Assembly: GCA_018819925.1 (NCBI GenBank)
Contig: JAHJPG010000034.1
Coordinates: forward strand, 1-64,000
Source of the DNA: Pseudomonadota bacterium
Lineage (GTDB): Bacteria > Desulfobacterota > Desulfarculia > Desulfarculales > Desulfarculaceae
DNA length: 64,000 bases
Direction of reading: 5' to 3'
Below the pieces are notes generated by a model. That model ran no database searches. It was not told where the DNA came from and saw nothing but the letters and a program-made list of their open reading frames with translations. Made by a program: the position numbers and the translations under genes. Each line of letters begins with the position of its first letter. Position 1 is the first letter of the stretch. Positions 7,149 to 16,693 of the stretch are shown here, piece after piece.

Positions 7149-8459
7149 ATGGAACCCTGGATGGTGGCATCAATAATCGGAGTAGGCCTCATCGCCCTGC
7201 TGATGACGGGCATGCCCGTGGCCTTCGCCCTAATGGGACTATCGGCCCTTTTCCTGCTTGTTTTCGTGGGACCCACCGCCTTGTTCATGGTGGTGGCAGC
7301 GGCTTTCAAGCAGGTGGGCTCTGAAGTTTTCATAGCCATACCCTTGTTTGTGCTAATGGCGGCGGTGCTGCAATCCTCGGGCATCTCCGAGGCCTTGTAC
7401 CACACCATGCACATGTGGATGGGCTCCCTGCGGGGCGGGCTCACCGTGGGCACCCTGGTCATTTGCGCCATAATCGACGCCCTCTCGGGTATCGGGGCCA
7501 CCGCCACCACCACCATGGGGGTTATCGCCCTGCCCGAGATGCTCAAGCGGGGCTATCACAAGCACATGGCGGTGGGAGCCATAACCGTGGGAGGCGCGCT
7601 TGGCCCCTTGATTCCCCCCAGCGTGCTGATGATCATAGTGGGCGGCTATGCCCAGCTTTCGGTGGGCAAGCTTTTCGTGGGCGGTATTTTGCCCGGCCTG
7701 CTGGTGACCGCCGCTTGGAGCGCCTATGTCATTGGCCGCTGTAGCATTCGGCGGGACTACGGCCCCCCCATGCCCAAGGCGGAGCAAGGCACCCTGGGGC
7801 AGAAGATACTGGCCCTGCGCCACGTGATTTTGCCCTTGGGACTGGCGGCATTCATCATGGCCGGCATATACACCGGGGCCTTCACCCCCACCGAGGCCGC
7901 CGGCTTCGGAGCCCTGGGCGCCATAATAATCAGCATCATCCACCGCAAGTTCAGCCTGGTCAATATGAAGGAGGCCCTGCAACTGGCCATGCGGGTGAGT
8001 TGCATGATTCTATGGCTGGTCATCGGGGGAGGCTGTTACTCAGCCCTGGTCACGGTCACCGGCACCAGTCATCTGGTCATGGAGGTGCTCTCCGGGCTGC
8101 CCTTCGGCACCAGCGGCATACTTTTGGTCATGCTGGTTATCGTTCTGTTCATGGGCATGTTCATTGATCCGGTGGCCATATCCATGATCTGCATCCCGGT
8201 GTTTCTGCCCATCACCCAAAGCATGGGGGTCGATCCCCTCTGGTTCGCCTTGATGTTCGTAATGGCCGTGGTCATCGGATACATTACCCCGCCCTTTGGG
8301 CTGAACCTCTTCTATATGAAGGGGGTGACTCCCGAAGACATCACCATCATGGACATCTACCGCTCCGCGACTCCTTATACGGTCATCATGGTCGGGTGCC
8401 TGCTGCTCTGCTTCCTTTTCCCCCAGATCATGGTCTGGCTTCCCAGCTTCATGAAATAA
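7149..8459 (+). CDS. dctM: TRAP transporter large permease, DctM family
   Basis: A 436-aa inner-membrane protein with about twelve hydrophobic segments. It holds DctM motifs such as the GxGATATTTMG region and GGALGPLIPPSVLMIIVGGYA, followed late in the chain by TPPFGLNLFYMKG. It is the Na+-coupled translocating subunit of the TRAP importer. Its stop lies 16 bases before the preferred start of the first dehydrogenase, with a GGGAGG overlapping the gap, so transport and catabolic genes are cotranscribed. Confidence 0.94.
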   Translation: MEPWMVASIIGVGLIALLMTGMPVAFALMGLSALFLLVFVGPTALFMVVAAAFKQVGSEVFIAIPLFVLMAAVLQSSGISEALYHTMHMWMGSLRGGLTVGTLVICAIIDALSGIGATATTTMGVIALPEMLKRGYHKHMAVGAITVGGALGPLIPPSVLMIIVGGYAQLSVGKLFVGGILPGLLVTAAWSAYVIGRCSIRRDYGPPMPKAEQGTLGQKILALRHVILPLGLAAFIMAGIYTGAFTPTEAAGFGALGAIIISIIHRKFSLVNMKEALQLAMRVSCMILWLVIGGGCYSALVTVTGTSHLVMEVLSGLPFGTSGILLVMLVIVLFMGMFIDPVAISMICIPVFLPITQSMGVDPLWFALMFVMAVVIGYITPPFGLNLFYMKGVTPEDITIMDIYRSATPYTVIMVGCLLLCFLFPQIMVWLPSFMK

Positions 8460-8475
8460 GGGAGGAATGATCGGC

Positions 8476-9276
8476 ATGACTGAACCTGAATGGCAAGTGA
8501 AAACCGCCCTGGTCACTGGGGGCGGAGCCGGCATAGGCCGTGAAATCTGCCTGGCCCTGGCCGCCCAGGGAGTGGCGGTCCTGGCTTGCGACCTGGACGG
8601 CGAGGCGGCCCGGGCCACCGTGGAGAGCATTGGGGAATCCGGGGGCTCGGCCTTGGCCGCCCAGGGTGACGTGAGCCGTCCCACAGATGTGGAGGCCATG
8701 TTCGCCATGGCCCGGCGGGAGTTGGGCCCCCTGGACCTTGCCGTAAACAACGCCGGGCTCTCCCATCCCGCCGTGTCCATCTTGGATTTGGAGTTGGAGC
8801 ACCTGGAGCGTATCTACCAGGTGGATTTCAAGGGGGTATATCTGTGCTGCCGGGAGGCGGGCCGCGAAATGACCGCCCGGGGCCGTGGGGTCGTCATCAA
8901 CATATCCTCCATCGCCGGCTTGGTTCCCTTGCCGCTGATGGCCTACGGGCCCATGAAGGCGGCGGTGAACATGCTCACCCGCGTTTTGGCCCGGGAATGG
9001 GGCCCCCGCGGTGTGCGGGTCAACGCGGTGGCGCCGGGTTATGTAATGACCCCTCTTATTCAAGGTATGATCGAGTCAGGGCTGCGCGATCCCGGCCTTA
9101 TCCTGGAAAGAACTCCCATGAACACCATGCTCAGTCCCCAGGAGGTGGCCCAGGCGGTCTTGTTCCTGTGCTCTCCCGCGGCCCGGCACATCAGCGGGGT
9201 GATTCTGCCGGTGGACGCGGGATGGACCAGCGACGGCGGGTGGAGCGCATATCCCGGCATGGGGGCGAATCGATGA
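8476..9276 (+). CDS. Short-chain dehydrogenase/reductase (SDR 1)
   Basis: A 266-aa NAD(P)-dependent oxidoreductase. The Rossmann motif TGGGAGIG is near residue 13, the NNAG motif is present, and the catalytic Ser (ISSIAG) and YGPMK (Tyr-x3-Lys) are in place. An ATG at 8467 is in frame but only two bases from the GGGAGG site; the ATG at 8476 has better spacing and is preferred. It overlaps the next SDR by four bases (ATGA). Probably oxidises a hydroxyl of the imported substrate or a 3-hydroxyacyl-CoA. Confidence 0.88.
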   Translation: MTEPEWQVKTALVTGGGAGIGREICLALAAQGVAVLACDLDGEAARATVESIGESGGSALAAQGDVSRPTDVEAMFAMARRELGPLDLAVNNAGLSHPAVSILDLELEHLERIYQVDFKGVYLCCREAGREMTARGRGVVINISSIAGLVPLPLMAYGPMKAAVNMLTRVLAREWGPRGVRVNAVAPGYVMTPLIQGMIESGLRDPGLILERTPMNTMLSPQEVAQAVLFLCSPAARHISGVILPVDAGWTSDGGWSAYPGMGANR

Positions 9277-10028
9277 GTGCGCCTGTCAGCGGAGCGATAG
9301 ACCTTTCCGGACGCAGGGCCCTGGTCAGCGGCGCCGCCCGGGGAATCGGCCGGGCCGCGGCACTTGCCCTGGCCCGGGAAGGGGCCGACGTGGCCTGCCT
9401 GGACATTCTGGATTGCGCGGAAACCGCCGGTTTGATCCAGGAGATGGGGCGGCAAGCCTTGGCCATCGAGACAGATGTACGCTCGCCGGAGGAGGTGTCG
9501 GCCGGGGTGGGGCAGGTGCTTGACGCCTGGGGAGGGGTGGACATCCTGGTGTCTTCCCACGGCATCCTGGGAAGCTCACGCACGCCGCTGCCTGAGTTGG
9601 ACCTGGAGGAGTGGGACCGGGTGCAAGAGGTCAACCTGCGGGGCGCCTTTCTTTTGCTCAAGGCGGTATGGCCGGCGATGCAGGCCCAGGGCGGCGGCAA
9701 GGTGGTGTTTTTGGGCTCCATTGCCGGGCGCATCGGCGGGGTGCTGGCCGGACCCCACTATTGCGGTTCAAAGGGCGGAGTGCATGCCTTGGCCAAGTGG
9801 GCGGCCAAAAACGGTGCGGCCCACGGCATCCTGGTCAACACCATAGCGCCCGGCCCCATCGCCACGCCCATGATCGCCGGCGAGCCCTACCGGCCGGACA
9901 TGTCGCCCCTGGGGCGTTTGGGGGAGCCAGAGGACATTGCCGAAGCGGTGGTGTTTTTAGCCTCCCAGGCGTCCAACTACATCACCGGCATCGTCTTGGA
10001 CGTAAATGGCGGCATTCTGATGGCCTGA
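9273..10028 (+). CDS. Short-chain dehydrogenase/reductase (SDR 2)
   Basis: A 251-aa SDR. The cofactor motif SGAARGIG lies near residue 20, and the catalytic serine segment FLGSIAG precedes the YCGSK active-site motif. D at the end of beta-2 (CLDILD) suggests NAD preference. The start overlaps the SDR 1 stop as ATGA, so translation is coupled. Having two different SDRs side by side suggests oxidation of two hydroxyls or of two stereoisomers. Confidence 0.88.
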   Translation: MSAPVSGAIDLSGRRALVSGAARGIGRAAALALAREGADVACLDILDCAETAGLIQEMGRQALAIETDVRSPEEVSAGVGQVLDAWGGVDILVSSHGILGSSRTPLPELDLEEWDRVQEVNLRGAFLLLKAVWPAMQAQGGGKVVFLGSIAGRIGGVLAGPHYCGSKGGVHALAKWAAKNGAAHGILVNTIAPGPIATPMIAGEPYRPDMSPLGRLGEPEDIAEAVVFLASQASNYITGIVLDVNGGILMA

Positions 10029-10107
10029 GCGGTTGCAGAGACATTTTTCAACGGTGGCAACACCCGGAAACTTTTTGCCGCCCCGGGATTTTGAAAAGGA
10101 AAACGCG

Positions 10108-10785
10108 ATGAGCAGCTCAAAACCAGCCAAAAAGGTCAAGACCAGAATTAAAGATCACGAACTCATCGATCAACGCCGCCGCCAGATCGCCGAAGGGGCC
10201 ATGAAGGTGTTCGTGGCCAAGGGCTACCACATGGCCACGGTGCGGGAGATAGCCGAGGCGGCCGGCATGACCATGGGCTCCATGTACAACTACGTCCGCT
10301 CAAAGGAAGACATCATCTTCTTTGTATACGAGCACATCACCCACAATCTGCGCGAGGAGATGAAGCGGGCCATCGAGGGCATCACCGATCCCAAGGAACG
10401 CCTGAGGGCGGCGCTAAGGCACAACCTGGAGGCGGTTGAAAAGCATTCCGATGCGATCATGTTTATGTATCAGTCCTCCGGCTGCCTGGACCGGGACAGT
10501 ATGCACGTGGTGTTGGGCCGGGAGACGGAATACATAAAAATGTTCGAGGAGCTTCTGCGCCAGAGCCTGGGAGAGCAGGATTACGATGAGTTCCGCTTGC
10601 GTCTGGCGGCGGACATTTTGGCCTACTTGCCGGTGATAATCACCCTGCGCCGTTGGAGCCTGAATCGCCGCTTCAAATCCACGGAAGAGGTCATGGAGGG
10701 CATCATGCAGTTCACCATGCATGGCCTGGATTTCTTTTCCCTCCTTGCGCAGCCGTCAGGCGTGGCCATTCCGGAGAAAGAATAA
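10108..10785 (+). CDS. TetR-family transcriptional regulator
   Basis: A 225-aa regulator. The TetR DNA-binding domain spans about residues 22-70, with the recognition helix in MTMGSMYNYVRSKED. The helical ligand domain follows and fits the acyl-CoA-sensing type in size. A TTG-started extension to 10033 is possible, but AAGGA seven bases before the ATG at 10108 makes that start better. It lies inside the operon it probably controls; the palindromes at 5291 and 5407 are the natural operators. Loss of DNA binding on an acyl-CoA is the likely mode, by family analogy. Confidence 0.9.
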   Translation: MSSSKPAKKVKTRIKDHELIDQRRRQIAEGAMKVFVAKGYHMATVREIAEAAGMTMGSMYNYVRSKEDIIFFVYEHITHNLREEMKRAIEGITDPKERLRAALRHNLEAVEKHSDAIMFMYQSSGCLDRDSMHVVLGRETEYIKMFEELLRQSLGEQDYDEFRLRLAADILAYLPVIITLRRWSLNRRFKSTEEVMEGIMQFTMHGLDFFSLLAQPSGVAIPEKE

Positions 10786-10787
10786 CA

Positions 10788-11774
10788 ATGAGCGCCCGAG
10801 GGCAAAAGGTCCAACAGGCCCGGCCAAACAAAAATCAATTGCTGGCCATGTATGAAACCATGCTGCTCATCCGGCGGGTGGAAGAAACCCTCATGGAAGT
10901 TTTTTCCGCCGGCGAGATTCCGGGCTTCTTGCATGTCTGCCTGGGCCAGGAAGCGGTCCCGGCCGCGGTGGCGGCCCATCTCAGCCAAGACGACTACATC
11001 GGCACCACCCACCGGGGACACGGCCACGCCTTGGCCAAGGGGGTGGATCTAAACCTTTTCATGGCCGAGATATATGGCCGGGCCAATGGCTACTGCCTGG
11101 GGCGCAGCGGCTCCATGCATTTGGCCGACGCCGGCCACGGCGTGCTGGGAGCCAACGGCATCGTGGGGGGAGGCATCCCCATCACCACCGGGGCGGCCTT
11201 TGCCTGCGCCTATAAGCACCCGGGCCGGGTGGCGGTTTGTTTTTTCGGCGAGGGCGCCAGCAGCCAGGGGGCCTTTTACGAATCGCTGAACATGGCCGCC
11301 TTGTGGAAACTGCCGGTGGTCTATGTTTGCGAAAACAACGGTTGGGCCGAATTCACCCCCCAGAGCGTACACATGACCGTGGCCGACGTGGCCCAGCGGG
11401 CCCGGGCGGCGGGGGTGGAGGCCGAAGTGGTTTCCAACGATGTCCTGGCCATCCACCAAGTCGCCGGCCGGGCCATCGCCCGCGCCAGGAGCGGGGAGGG
11501 GCCCTTCCTGCTGGAGGTGAAGTGCAACCGCTGGCACGGCCACTTCGTGGGCGACGCCCAGAAATACCGCGGCAAGGAGGCGGTGGCCCAGGCCATGAGC
11601 GATGACTGCCTGGCTCGTTTTGAACAAGAGCTCATTGGCGCCAAGGTGCTGACCGCTAAAAAGGCCAAGGAGTTGGACCAGGAAAAAAGGGAAGCGGTGG
11701 CCCAGGCGGTGGAGTTTGCCCGCAGCAGCCCCATGCCCCAGCCCGGCGACCTGGCCGAAGGGCTTTACTTGTAG
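10788..11774 (+). CDS. Thiamine-diphosphate dehydrogenase E1 alpha subunit (AcoA-like)
   Basis: A 328-aa alpha chain of a 2-oxoacid/acetoin dehydrogenase E1. The TPP motif runs from GEG (154-156) to NN (183-184), and RHGH-type histidines occur in GTTHRGHGHALAKG. Length and the LGANGIVGGGIPI segment match the acetoin/pyruvate E1 alpha group rather than the longer branched-chain type. The start is the ATG at 10788 with GGAG upstream, three bases after the TetR stop. With the beta chain at 11835 it forms the decarboxylating or acyloin-cleaving component. Confidence 0.9.
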   Translation: MSARGQKVQQARPNKNQLLAMYETMLLIRRVEETLMEVFSAGEIPGFLHVCLGQEAVPAAVAAHLSQDDYIGTTHRGHGHALAKGVDLNLFMAEIYGRANGYCLGRSGSMHLADAGHGVLGANGIVGGGIPITTGAAFACAYKHPGRVAVCFFGEGASSQGAFYESLNMAALWKLPVVYVCENNGWAEFTPQSVHMTVADVAQRARAAGVEAEVVSNDVLAIHQVAGRAIARARSGEGPFLLEVKCNRWHGHFVGDAQKYRGKEAVAQAMSDDCLARFEQELIGAKVLTAKKAKELDQEKREAVAQAVEFARSSPMPQPGDLAEGLYL

Positions 11775-11834
11775 AAGTTTTTTGGGCCCCAAGGTTGAGT
11801 GATTGCTAGCTCAATACAGGGCCGGAGAAGATAG

Positions 11835-12812
11835 ATGGCTGAGATTAGATACATATTGGCTGTCGGCCAGGCCATGGGCGAGGAGATGGAGAGGGACCCC
11901 GACGTGCTGCTCCTGGGCGAGGACGTAGGCGCGCCCGGCGGGTCCTTTGGGGCCAGCCGTGGCTTGCTGGAGCGGTTCGGGTCCCGGCGGGTGGTGGACA
12001 CCCCCATCTGCGAGGCCAGCTTTCTCAGCTTGGCCGCCGGGGCCGCCGCCTGCGGGCTGAGGCCCATCGTGGAAATCATGTTCATGGACTTCATCACCGT
12101 GTGCATGGACGGGATGGTCAACCAGTTGGCCAAGATGCGCTACATGTTCGGCAACCAGTACAAGCTGCCGGTGGTGGTGCGCACCCCGGCCGGGGGCGGG
12201 CTCAACGCCGGGCCCCAGCACTCCCAGTGCCTGGAGGCCTGGTTCGCCCACGTGCCCGGGCTCAAGGTGGTGATGCCCGCCACCCCCGCCGACGCCAAGG
12301 GCCTTTTGAAATCGGCGATACGCGATGACAACCCGGTGCTGGTGGTGGAGCACAAGGCCTTGCACGCCATGAAGGGCGAGGTGCCCGAGGGCGAGCATCT
12401 GGTGCCCATCGGCGAGGCCCGGGTATGCCGGCAGGGCGGCGATGTGACCGTGGTAACCGCCGGGCGCATGGTCCACGAGGCCCTGGCCGCGGCCGCGGAA
12501 TTGGAGGCCGAGGGCATCGGCCTGGAGGTCATCGACCTGCGCTCCATACAGCCTTGGGACAAACAAACGGTTTTCGACTCCGTGGCCAAAACCCACCGCC
12601 TGGTGGTGGCGCACGAGGCGGTAAAGGCCTTCGGCTTCGGGGCCGAGGTGGCCGCGGCGGTGGGCGAAGAGCTGATGGATGAGTTGGACGCGCCCATAGG
12701 CCGGGTGGGGGCTCCCTTCATGCCGGTCCCCTTCAGCCTGGAACAGGCCTACCTGCCCGGCGCGGTCCAGATCGCCCAGGCGGCCCGCCAAGCGGCCCAA
12801 GGAGGATTCTAA
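11835..12812 (+). CDS. Thiamine-diphosphate dehydrogenase E1 beta subunit (AcoB-like)
   Basis: A 325-aa transketolase-like beta chain. The GEDVGAPGGSFGASRGLLE segment near residue 28 and VDTPICEASF are diagnostic of E1 beta. A C-terminal transketolase domain carries VIDLRSIQPWD. It pairs with the alpha chain to form an alpha2beta2 E1. The AcoB group and the branched-chain/pyruvate beta chains are close, so the substrate is unsure: an acyloin such as acetoin, or a 2-oxoacid. Confidence 0.91.
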   Translation: MAEIRYILAVGQAMGEEMERDPDVLLLGEDVGAPGGSFGASRGLLERFGSRRVVDTPICEASFLSLAAGAAACGLRPIVEIMFMDFITVCMDGMVNQLAKMRYMFGNQYKLPVVVRTPAGGGLNAGPQHSQCLEAWFAHVPGLKVVMPATPADAKGLLKSAIRDDNPVLVVEHKALHAMKGEVPEGEHLVPIGEARVCRQGGDVTVVTAGRMVHEALAAAAELEAEGIGLEVIDLRSIQPWDKQTVFDSVAKTHRLVVAHEAVKAFGFGAEVAAAVGEELMDELDAPIGRVGAPFMPVPFSLEQAYLPGAVQIAQAARQAAQGGF

Positions 12813-12814
12813 CC

Positions 12815-13882
12815 ATGGCGGCCGAAATGCAAGCGGCGCTTTGGCGCGGGGCCGGCGACCTGAAGGTCGAGCGTGTGCCGATGCCCTCACCGGGTCCCGG
12901 CGAGGTGCGCCTCAAGGTGAAGGTTTGCGGTATCTGCGGCTCGGACCTGCACGAGTTTCGCGAGGGCCCTTTCCTAATTCCCTCCCGGCCGCACCCCCTC
13001 ACCGGGCGCTCCGGCGGGCCGCTGATCCCCGGCCACGAGTTCACCGCCGAAGTGGACACGCTGGGCCCGGGAGTCGTTGGGTGGCAGCCGGGCGACCGGG
13101 TCACGGTCAATTGCCTGCTTTACTGCGGCCAGTGCGTCCATTGCCGCCAGGGGCATTACAACATGTGCCTGAAGCTGGGCACCGTGGCCTTTGCCAGCGA
13201 CGGAGCCTTCGCCCAATACCTGGTGGTGCCGGCCTACACCTTGCATGGTCTGCCCGTGGAGGTCAGCGACGACATGGGGGCCCTGGTGGAGCCCTTGGCC
13301 GTGGCGGTGAGGGTTGTCAAACGCAGCCGCCTGCGTCTTGGTCAAAGCGCCGTGGTCGTCGGGGCTGGGCCCATCGGCCTGCTGGTGCTGCAGGTGGCCC
13401 TGGCCGCCGGCGCTTCTCGGGTGTTGGTGGTGGAGCCAATGGCCGCCCGGCGCGAGGTGGCTTCCCGGTTGGGCGCATCGGCGGTCATCGATCCCACCGC
13501 CGAGGACGCGGGCAAGGCCGTGGCGGCCCTGACCGATAACCAACGGGCCGATGTGGCCTTTGATTGCGTGGGCAGCCAGGCCTCCTTTGACACCGCGCTC
13601 AAGTGCACCGGAAGGCGGGCGGTGATCTGCGTGGCCGGCTTGGCCCTGAAGCCCATCAGCGTGCCCTTTCTGCGCCTGTGGGGCCATGAAAAGGAAATAA
13701 CCTTTTCCACCGGCTACGAGGACGAGTTTCCGGCGGCCATTGCCCTTTTGGCCGATGGCCGGGTGAAGGTCCAGGAGTTGATCAGCGACCGCATCGCCCT
13801 GGGCGAGATCGTGGAAAAGGGCTATCGGCCCTTGATGGAAGAACCGGACCGGCACCTGAAGGTGCTGGTCTATCCGGAGTAA
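12815..13882 (+). CDS. Zinc-dependent alcohol dehydrogenase, 2,3-butanediol/threonine dehydrogenase-like
   Basis: A 355-aa medium-chain dehydrogenase. Catalytic zinc ligands are visible as C41 in CGICGSDLHEF and H73-E74 in GHEF. A structural zinc site is formed by C104, C107, C110 and C118. The Rossmann motif GAGPIGLLVLQ follows. The early block with HPLTG before GHEF strongly resembles (R,R)-2,3-butanediol dehydrogenase. It sits between AcoB-like and SDR genes with two- and three-base gaps. A diol-to-acyloin oxidation feeding the E1 complex is an attractive inference. Confidence 0.88.
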   Translation: MAAEMQAALWRGAGDLKVERVPMPSPGPGEVRLKVKVCGICGSDLHEFREGPFLIPSRPHPLTGRSGGPLIPGHEFTAEVDTLGPGVVGWQPGDRVTVNCLLYCGQCVHCRQGHYNMCLKLGTVAFASDGAFAQYLVVPAYTLHGLPVEVSDDMGALVEPLAVAVRVVKRSRLRLGQSAVVVGAGPIGLLVLQVALAAGASRVLVVEPMAARREVASRLGASAVIDPTAEDAGKAVAALTDNQRADVAFDCVGSQASFDTALKCTGRRAVICVAGLALKPISVPFLRLWGHEKEITFSTGYEDEFPAAIALLADGRVKVQELISDRIALGEIVEKGYRPLMEEPDRHLKVLVYPE

Positions 13883-13885
13883 GCC

Positions 13886-14659
13886 ATGCAGCTACCTTAC
13901 TTTGACCTAAGCGGCAAGTTGGCCCTGGTCAGCGGGGGGGCCACGGGCATAGGCCTGGGCATTTCCGAGGGACTGGCCGAGGCCGGGGCTAGGGTCATCG
14001 TCTGCTCGCGGCGCCTGGAGGTGTGCCAGCAGGCGGCTGGACAACTGGCCGCCAAGACCGGCGCCCAGGTTCAGGCCCGCTCCTGCGACGTGACCGACGA
14101 GGGCCAGGTGGACTCCTTGGTGGCCGAGGTGTTGGCCATGAGCGGAGGCATTGACATCCTGGTCAATTGCGCCGGGGTCGGAGGCAGCGAGAAGCCCATA
14201 CTGGAAATGAGCTCCCTTGAGTGGGACAGCGTGATCGACATCAACCTCAAGGGGGCCTACATCCTGAGCCGGGCCGTGGCCGGGCCCATGATGGAAGCGG
14301 GCCGTGGCGGGCGCATCATCAACGTGGCCTCGGTGGGGGCCATCATCGCTTATCCCAACATGAGCGCCTACTGCGCCAGCAAGGGCGGCTTGGTGCAACT
14401 GACCAAAGTGATGGCCCTGGAATGGGTGCGTCATGCAATCAATGTCAACGCCATCCTGCCGGGGTATTTCGAGACCCCCATGAACACCGAATTTTTCGCC
14501 AGCGAGGCCGGGCGGGCCGCCATCAAGAGGCAAATACCCATGCGGCGCCTGGCTCAGATCGAGGAGATCAAGGGGCTGGCCATCCTCTTGGCTTCTCCGG
14601 CCAGCAGCTTCATGACCGGCTCGGCCGTGGTCATCGACGGCGGAAATACCGCCTGGTGA
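13886..14659 (+). CDS. Short-chain dehydrogenase/reductase (SDR 3)
   Basis: A 257-aa SDR with cofactor motif GGATGIG (about residues 17-23), NCAG, the serine in NVASVG and the YCASK active site. An R-R pair after beta-2 (CSRRLE) suggests NADP, unlike SDR 2. It is the third SDR in the operon and may be the partner of the zinc alcohol dehydrogenase or a 3-hydroxyacyl-CoA dehydrogenase for the enoyl-CoA hydratase product, which would otherwise be missing. Confidence 0.87.
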   Translation: MQLPYFDLSGKLALVSGGATGIGLGISEGLAEAGARVIVCSRRLEVCQQAAGQLAAKTGAQVQARSCDVTDEGQVDSLVAEVLAMSGGIDILVNCAGVGGSEKPILEMSSLEWDSVIDINLKGAYILSRAVAGPMMEAGRGGRIINVASVGAIIAYPNMSAYCASKGGLVQLTKVMALEWVRHAINVNAILPGYFETPMNTEFFASEAGRAAIKRQIPMRRLAQIEEIKGLAILLASPASSFMTGSAVVIDGGNTAW

Positions 14660-14669
14660 GGAGGTCTTC

Positions 14670-15452
14670 ATGAGCGTGGGCCAAAACGTATTGGTACGGG
14701 CCGAGGGGGCCGTGACCCATTTGGTGCTCAACCGTCCAGCGATGATGAACGCTTTTGACGGCGGGTTGATACGCGAATTCCTGGAGGCTTTGAGCGCCGT
14801 GGAGGCCGACCGGAATTGCCGGCTGGTCCTGGTGCGGGGAGAGGGCCGGGTGTTTCAGGCGGGGGCGGACATAGCCGAATTGAACCGCATGACCCCCCTG
14901 GAGTTGCTGGACTGGAACGAGGGCATCGTGCGCATCGGCGCCGGCCTTGAGCGTCTGCCCCCGCCCAGCATCGCGGTGATGCACGGCGCGGCCCTGGGAG
15001 GCGGCCTGGAACTGGCCATGGCCTGCACCCTCAGGGTGGCCGAAGAAGGCTGCAAGATCGGCCTGCCCGAGGTGAAGCTGGGCCTGATCCCCGGCGCTGG
15101 CGGCACCCAGCGCCTGCCCCGCCTCATAGGCAAAACCAGGGCCGCCTGGCTTATTTTGAGCGGGGAGACCATCAGCGCGGAGCAGGCCCTGGACCTGGGC
15201 TTGGTAAACCGGGTGGCCCCTCCGGGAAAGGGCCTGGAGGTGGCCCTGGAGATGTCACAAAGAATCTTGAGCAATGCGCCGGTGGCGGTGCGCATGGCCA
15301 AGGACGCCATGGAAATAGGCCTGGGGCTGCCCCTTAACGAGGCCAATCAGTACGCCCAGAAAAACTGCGCCCTTTGTTTCAGCACCGAAGACCTGAAAGA
15401 AGGCACCCAAGCCTTTTTGGATAAGCGGGCCGCTTGTTTCAAAGGACGCTAA
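14670..15452 (+). CDS. Enoyl-CoA hydratase/isomerase
   Basis: A 260-aa crotonase-fold protein. Both catalytic glutamates of true hydratases are present: E114 in GGGLELAMAC and E134 in GLPEVKLGLIPG. The oxyanion-hole segment QAGADIAEL is intact. It should hydrate a 2-enoyl-CoA made by the acyl-CoA dehydrogenases downstream. GAGGAGG lies upstream of the ATG. Confidence 0.92.
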   Translation: MSVGQNVLVRAEGAVTHLVLNRPAMMNAFDGGLIREFLEALSAVEADRNCRLVLVRGEGRVFQAGADIAELNRMTPLELLDWNEGIVRIGAGLERLPPPSIAVMHGAALGGGLELAMACTLRVAEEGCKIGLPEVKLGLIPGAGGTQRLPRLIGKTRAAWLILSGETISAEQALDLGLVNRVAPPGKGLEVALEMSQRILSNAPVAVRMAKDAMEIGLGLPLNEANQYAQKNCALCFSTEDLKEGTQAFLDKRAACFKGR

Positions 15453-15471
15453 ACGCGCGGGGAGTCGGTTA

Positions 15472-16683
15472 ATGCCGTTGGAGATATTGATGCCCAAACT
15501 CGGTCTGACCATGACCGAGGGGCTCTTGATGCAGTGGCAAAAGAAGGAGGGCGATCCGGTCAAGGCCGGAGACGTCCTGTTTGTGCTGGAAACCGAGAAG
15601 GTCACCTATGAGGTAGAGGCCCCCGAGGATGGAGTTCTGGGGCGCATCCTGGTCCCCGAGGGCACCAACGTGCCGGTGGGGGGCCTGGTGGGCTATCTGC
15701 TGCGGCCGGGCGAAACCATGGAAAACCTGCCCAGCGCCAGCGAGCCGCCTCCAGTAGAAACAGCCGTTGCTTCCCAGGAGGCTATTGCAGAAAGCGAGGC
15801 GGCTGCCCCGGCTGCCCAGGTTGCCCCTGGCGAACGGGTGCGGGCCACGCCGCTGGCCAAAAAGCTGGCCCGGGAGATGGGGGTGGACCTGGGCTCGGTG
15901 CGGGGTAGCGGCGTTTCCGGCCGGGTGGTGGCCGAGGACGTCAGGGCCGCCGCTACGGCTGCACCAACGGCGGCGGCCCTCTCAATAGAGGCCGAGCCCC
16001 GGCTGGTGCCCCTGAGCGGCATGCGCCGGGCCGTGGCCAACAACATGATGCACGCCAAGGTTGAAACCGCGCAGACCTATATGAGCCTGCACGCCGATGC
16101 CGGGGCGATCATGGCATTTCGCAAGAGCTTGCTGCCGGTGATCGAGGCTTCCCACGGGGCGCGCCTTACCATCACCGACCTGATGATGAAGGTGACCGGC
16201 GCGGCGGTCGCCGCCCACCCGGTCATCAACACCCGGTGGACCGGCGAGGGCGTTTTGTATCTGCCCGAGGTTCACATGGGCATGGCCATGGCCCTGGACG
16301 ACGGGCTCATTGTGCCGGTGATCCGGGATATCAACCGCAAGGGCCTGGGCCAAATCGCCCGGGAGCGCACCGAGTTGATCGCCCGGTGCCGCGCCAAGCG
16401 CTTCATGCCCGACGATATCAGCGGCAGCACCTTCACCCTTTCGGCCATGGGCATGTTCGGCATCGAGTCCTTCACCGCCAACCTGAATCGCCCCGAGTCC
16501 GCCATCCTGGCGGTGGGAGCCATCATCGAAAAAGCAGTGGTGGTGGACGGGGAGTTGGTCATCCGCCCCATGGTCAACCTGACCCTAACCTACGACCACC
16601 GCATCATCGACGGGGCCGAGGCGGGCAAATTCATGCAAACCCTCAAGTCGCTGGCGGAAGAACCCGCCAGGCTTTTGGCCTAG
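15472..16683 (+). CDS. Dihydrolipoamide acyltransferase E2 of the 2-oxoacid/acyloin dehydrogenase complex
   Basis: A 403-aa E2 with a single lipoyl domain (residues 1-76, lipoyl lysine K43 in TEKVTYEVEA). An Ala/Pro-rich linker follows, then the peripheral subunit-binding domain (about 122-158, ATPLAKKLARE) and the catalytic domain ending in YDHRIIDGA (H376, D380). It forms the core that carries the acyl group from E1 to CoA. The lipoyl lysine needs lipoate, which fits the lipA gene at the end of the same run. Confidence 0.92.
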   Translation: MPLEILMPKLGLTMTEGLLMQWQKKEGDPVKAGDVLFVLETEKVTYEVEAPEDGVLGRILVPEGTNVPVGGLVGYLLRPGETMENLPSASEPPPVETAVASQEAIAESEAAAPAAQVAPGERVRATPLAKKLAREMGVDLGSVRGSGVSGRVVAEDVRAAATAAPTAAALSIEAEPRLVPLSGMRRAVANNMMHAKVETAQTYMSLHADAGAIMAFRKSLLPVIEASHGARLTITDLMMKVTGAAVAAHPVINTRWTGEGVLYLPEVHMGMAMALDDGLIVPVIRDINRKGLGQIARERTELIARCRAKRFMPDDISGSTFTLSAMGMFGIESFTANLNRPESAILAVGAIIEKAVVVDGELVIRPMVNLTLTYDHRIIDGAEAGKFMQTLKSLAEEPARLLA

Positions 16684-16693
16684 GGAGCCGGCT